Assembly: GCA_020433835.1 (NCBI GenBank)
Contig: JAGRBY010000299.1
Coordinates: 1-8,585 of the forward strand
Source of the DNA: Anaerolineae bacterium
GTDB taxonomy: Bacteria; Chloroflexota; Anaerolineae; 4572-78; J111
DNA: 8,585 nucleotides
Direction: 5' to 3'
A model generated the notes under the pieces. The model was given only the letters and a program-made list of their open reading frames with translations, was not told where the DNA came from and made no database searches. The translations under genes were made by a program, and so were the position numbers. Below, piece by piece: positions 6,688 to 8,585 of this stretch; within the stretch, counting starts at the first letter, position 1, and each line of letters starts with the position of its first letter.

Positions 6688-6852
6688 GTGGTTTAAAGTT
6701 CTCTAACCGTTAATTTCTAACCAATTTTTAATTTTAGCTATAACAATTTCTTATCTATTTCAATTACCCTGAGAGAACGCCTTAATCTATTTCGATATCT
6801 CATCCATTATCTTGTTATTCCCCTTTGTAACAAAATCATCTCTCGTAAAATT

Positions 6853-8223
6853 GTGCTGCTCATAATCACAGGCCTGGAAAGCATGACCCATTCAATTATT
6901 GCCCGTATAAAAACCAATACACTCAAAAAAACGAGAGAACCTTTAAACCTTATCTGTATACTGGTCATCTTATCTTCTTTTGTGGTACTGTTCGTAGGGG
7001 GAATTCTCAAGTCACAAACTATATTTTACGACTTTTATTTCTTTTATACGGGAGGAGAACTTTGGAATGCGGGACTTGATGCCTATGATTCAACCTTATT
7101 TAACACCCATTTAACCCATTTGATGGGTATAGAATTCCCAGATGATGTTTACGTCTATCCTCCGCAAAGCTCATTTCTTTTTTCTCTACTCGCTCAATAC
7201 CCTCTTGAACAGGCCCATACAATTGTAATGATAAGCAATGTGCTCCTTCTTATTATTGTAACAGGTTTGATGGCGTTTATCATCTCCTGGTATCGTCCTG
7301 TAGGTCTTGTTGAAATCACCCTGTTAAGCGGGTTTCTAATGACGAATTTCGCACGCATTTCCTTGCGGCATTCACAATGGAGTATTCTAATATATACATT
7401 TTTATTGCTTACTTTTATTTTTCATCATTATCATCGAGAAAGTTTGGCTGGAGTATCTCTGGCGTTTATTTCTCTTAAACCATCATTTCTCCCGCTGTAT
7501 ATAATTTACTATCTCTTGCAAAAGTCATATCGGCTTATCTTCGCGGTTCTTTTGGCCGGCACTTTGTTAACGGTCGTTCCTTTGTTAATAACCCAGGCTC
7601 CGGTTATTGAAACAATAAGCAACTGGCTTCAAGCCCTTTCTGAAAAGACCAATGCTGGGGGGTTAAATTCAACAGCTCCATCAGCCCCTTTTCAATATAA
7701 TGCTACAATGATCCATCTTGCTCCCCTTGTTTACCGAATTTTTAATGCTCAATCCACTCTCGCCACCATGACTCTATGGCTGGCTTTACTGACGCTTATC
7801 GGTTGGGCGAGTTTTATGATCTATTCCAGTCCACCATCACCCCAAACGGAACTCTTAGATTTTGGTATTGTATCAGGGCTGTCCCTAATTGCCGTTTATC
7901 ATCGTGATTACGACATCTTTCTACTTTTTCCAGGATTACTATTTATTTTTCTGTATGCCAGAACCGTAGTCGACAAAAAGCAGCAGTGGCGATGGGGAGT
8001 GTTTATTGTTGCTGTCTTGTTAGGCTCTACCTTGGGCAGCTCTATTGTACTACAACTTGCTTATAAATTCTCTGCTCTACAAAATAGTTACCTGTGGCGA
8101 CTTTTAATTCCAACACCATGGATAAGCGCAAGTGTTGTGCTCGTGCTTTTATGGATGAAATTTCGTCTTTCACCCCATCAACTATCGGCAATAGATAATT
8201 CTATCAACGACAAGGTACTATAG
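6853..8223 (+). CDS. GT87/DUF2029-like polytopic glycosyltransferase (GT-C fold), AT-rich
   Basis: This is a predicted integral membrane glycosyltransferase of the type that uses a polyprenyl-phosphate sugar donor outside the cytoplasm. The 456 residues hold about ten hydrophobic spans. Family-like landmarks are an acidic residue in the first outer loop (Asp60 in YDFYFFYTGGELWNAG), DAYD (77-79), VYPPQSSFLFSLL (101-113), ISLKPSFLPLYII (206-218) and VYHRDYDIFLLFPGLL (348-363), matching the KP and YHxYD patterns of GT87 proteins. Sugar and acceptor are unknown. The start is uncertain: GTG 6853 has no ribosome binding site, ATG 6883 (residue 11) has only a weak GGAAA, and the frame is open back to 6721. 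The gene is visibly AT-rich and rich in A/T-ending codons, unlike every neighbour, which suggests horizontal transfer. Its last 20 bp overlap the convergent kinase gene. Confidence 0.8.
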   Translation: MLLIITGLESMTHSIIARIKTNTLKKTREPLNLICILVILSSFVVLFVGGILKSQTIFYDFYFFYTGGELWNAGLDAYDSTLFNTHLTHLMGIEFPDDVYVYPPQSSFLFSLLAQYPLEQAHTIVMISNVLLLIIVTGLMAFIISWYRPVGLVEITLLSGFLMTNFARISLRHSQWSILIYTFLLLTFIFHHYHRESLAGVSLAFISLKPSFLPLYIIYYLLQKSYRLIFAVLLAGTLLTVVPLLITQAPVIETISNWLQALSEKTNAGGLNSTAPSAPFQYNATMIHLAPLVYRIFNAQSTLATMTLWLALLTLIGWASFMIYSSPPSPQTELLDFGIVSGLSLIAVYHRDYDIFLLFPGLLFIFLYARTVVDKKQQWRWGVFIVAVLLGSTLGSSIVLQLAYKFSALQNSYLWRLLIPTPWISASVVLVLLWMKFRLSPHQLSAIDNSINDKVL

Positions 8224-8585
8224 CCCGTAGGGTTGTTCCTTGCCCCAAAGTACTTTCCAACTCAAAGCGGCCACCTAACTTTTCGATGCGCTCACGCATC
8301 GAGCGCAGGCCCAAATGGCCGGCAAAGGTTTGATGGGGGTCGAAGCCCTGGCCGTTATCGTTAATTTCAAGGGTTAGCTCTTGGTCGTTCTGCAATGAAA
8401 GCGTAATCTGCTCCGCTTTGGCGTGTTTGACCACATTATGGGTGGCCTCTTGTGCAATGCGGTAAAGCGCCTCTTTGCAAGGCAGAGGCACTTCCGGCTC
8501 CGCCCCAAAATCGGTTTCAACCTGTAATTTGTGGCGCACGCGCAAAGCTTCGGCCTGTTTTCTTAAGGCTACAACCAGGCCTTCC
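8204..8585 (-). CDS. NarL-family sensor histidine kinase, C-terminal part (5' end outside window)
   Basis: The minus-strand frame is open to the right edge (first visible residues EGLVVALRKQAEAL), so the apparent TTG start at 8545 is internal and the gene continues beyond the window. The 126 visible residues are the ATP-binding (HATPase_c) end of a HisKA_3/NarL-type kinase: N-box YRIAQEATHNVVKHA, G1 box DNGQGFD, G2 region GHLGLRSMRERIEKLGG, and GQGTTLRAIVP at the end. The phospho-accepting histidine and any sensor domains lie outside. Such kinases phosphorylate a LuxR/NarL-type response regulator, not seen here. The stop (TGA, complement of 8204-8206) lies inside the 3' end of the AT-rich glycosyltransferase gene, so the two genes meet tail to tail with a 20-bp overlap. 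Confidence 0.92.
   Translation of the reverse strand, partial: EGLVVALRKQAEALRVRHKLQVETDFGAEPEVPLPCKEALYRIAQEATHNVVKHAKAEQITLSLQNDQELTLEINDNGQGFDPHQTFAGHLGLRSMRERIEKLGGRFELESTLGQGTTLRAIVPCR

Noticed and set aside
6825..6851. TTGTAA and TAAAAT as a promoter for the glycosyltransferase
   Set aside because: The spacer is only 15 bp, both boxes are weak and such matches are frequent in AT-rich DNA.
6807..7010. 67-codon minus-strand frame at the start of the glycosyltransferase
   Set aside because: It overlaps the N-terminal membrane region antisense, where hydrophobic codons read hydrophobic on both strands; no supporting start site.

Overview
The window reads as a stretch of ordinary, fairly GC-rich bacterial chromosome with one AT-rich gene set into it. 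The gene content suggests a Chloroflexota (Anaerolineae-like) bacterium: an NEW3-domain membrane protein next to an ABC-2 type exporter, a lipoprotein HtrA protease whose two PDZ domains carry long internal insertions, a methylmalonyl-CoA decarboxylase, a GT87-type membrane glycosyltransferase and a NarL-family sensor kinase. The phylum is inferred from this combination and was not tested by any search.

Layout, left to right. Positions 2-673 hold the 3' part of a surface protein with two NEW3-type beta domains and a C-terminal membrane anchor. After a 107-bp gap with heptanucleotide repeats come an ABC ATPase (781-1731) and its six-helix permease (1715-2695), which overlap by 17 bp, then an HtrA/DegP-type protease (2734-4410) after a 38-bp gap. 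All four point the same way and look like one envelope-directed cluster: an exporter with an extracytoplasmic accessory domain protein and a membrane-tethered quality-control protease. The 220-bp gap 4411-4630 carries a strong palindrome, a second hairpin and short repeated motifs; it probably ends the first unit and holds the control region of the next gene. Positions 4631-5773 encode a secreted or membrane-anchored WG-repeat protein with an indel-free 34-residue period. Positions 5823-6611 encode methylmalonyl-CoA decarboxylase (scpB/ygfG type), whose start codon and ribosome binding site lie in a 29-bp tandem duplication. A clear intrinsic terminator follows at 6651-6687.

From about 6690 to 8220 base composition shifts to AT-rich. 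This segment holds one multi-membrane-span protein of the GT87/DUF2029 type, and its 3' end overlaps by 20 bp the 3' end of a convergent GC-rich histidine kinase gene (8204 to beyond the right edge, minus strand). The composition change and the tail-to-tail overlap suggest that the glycosyltransferase gene is a late arrival.

No tRNA, rRNA, CRISPR array, transposase or phage gene was seen. I did not find a convincing new defence or mobile system. The most unusual items are the 29-bp duplication that builds the scpB start region, the indel-free WG-repeat array, and the long stop-free stretch upstream of the annotated glycosyltransferase start.
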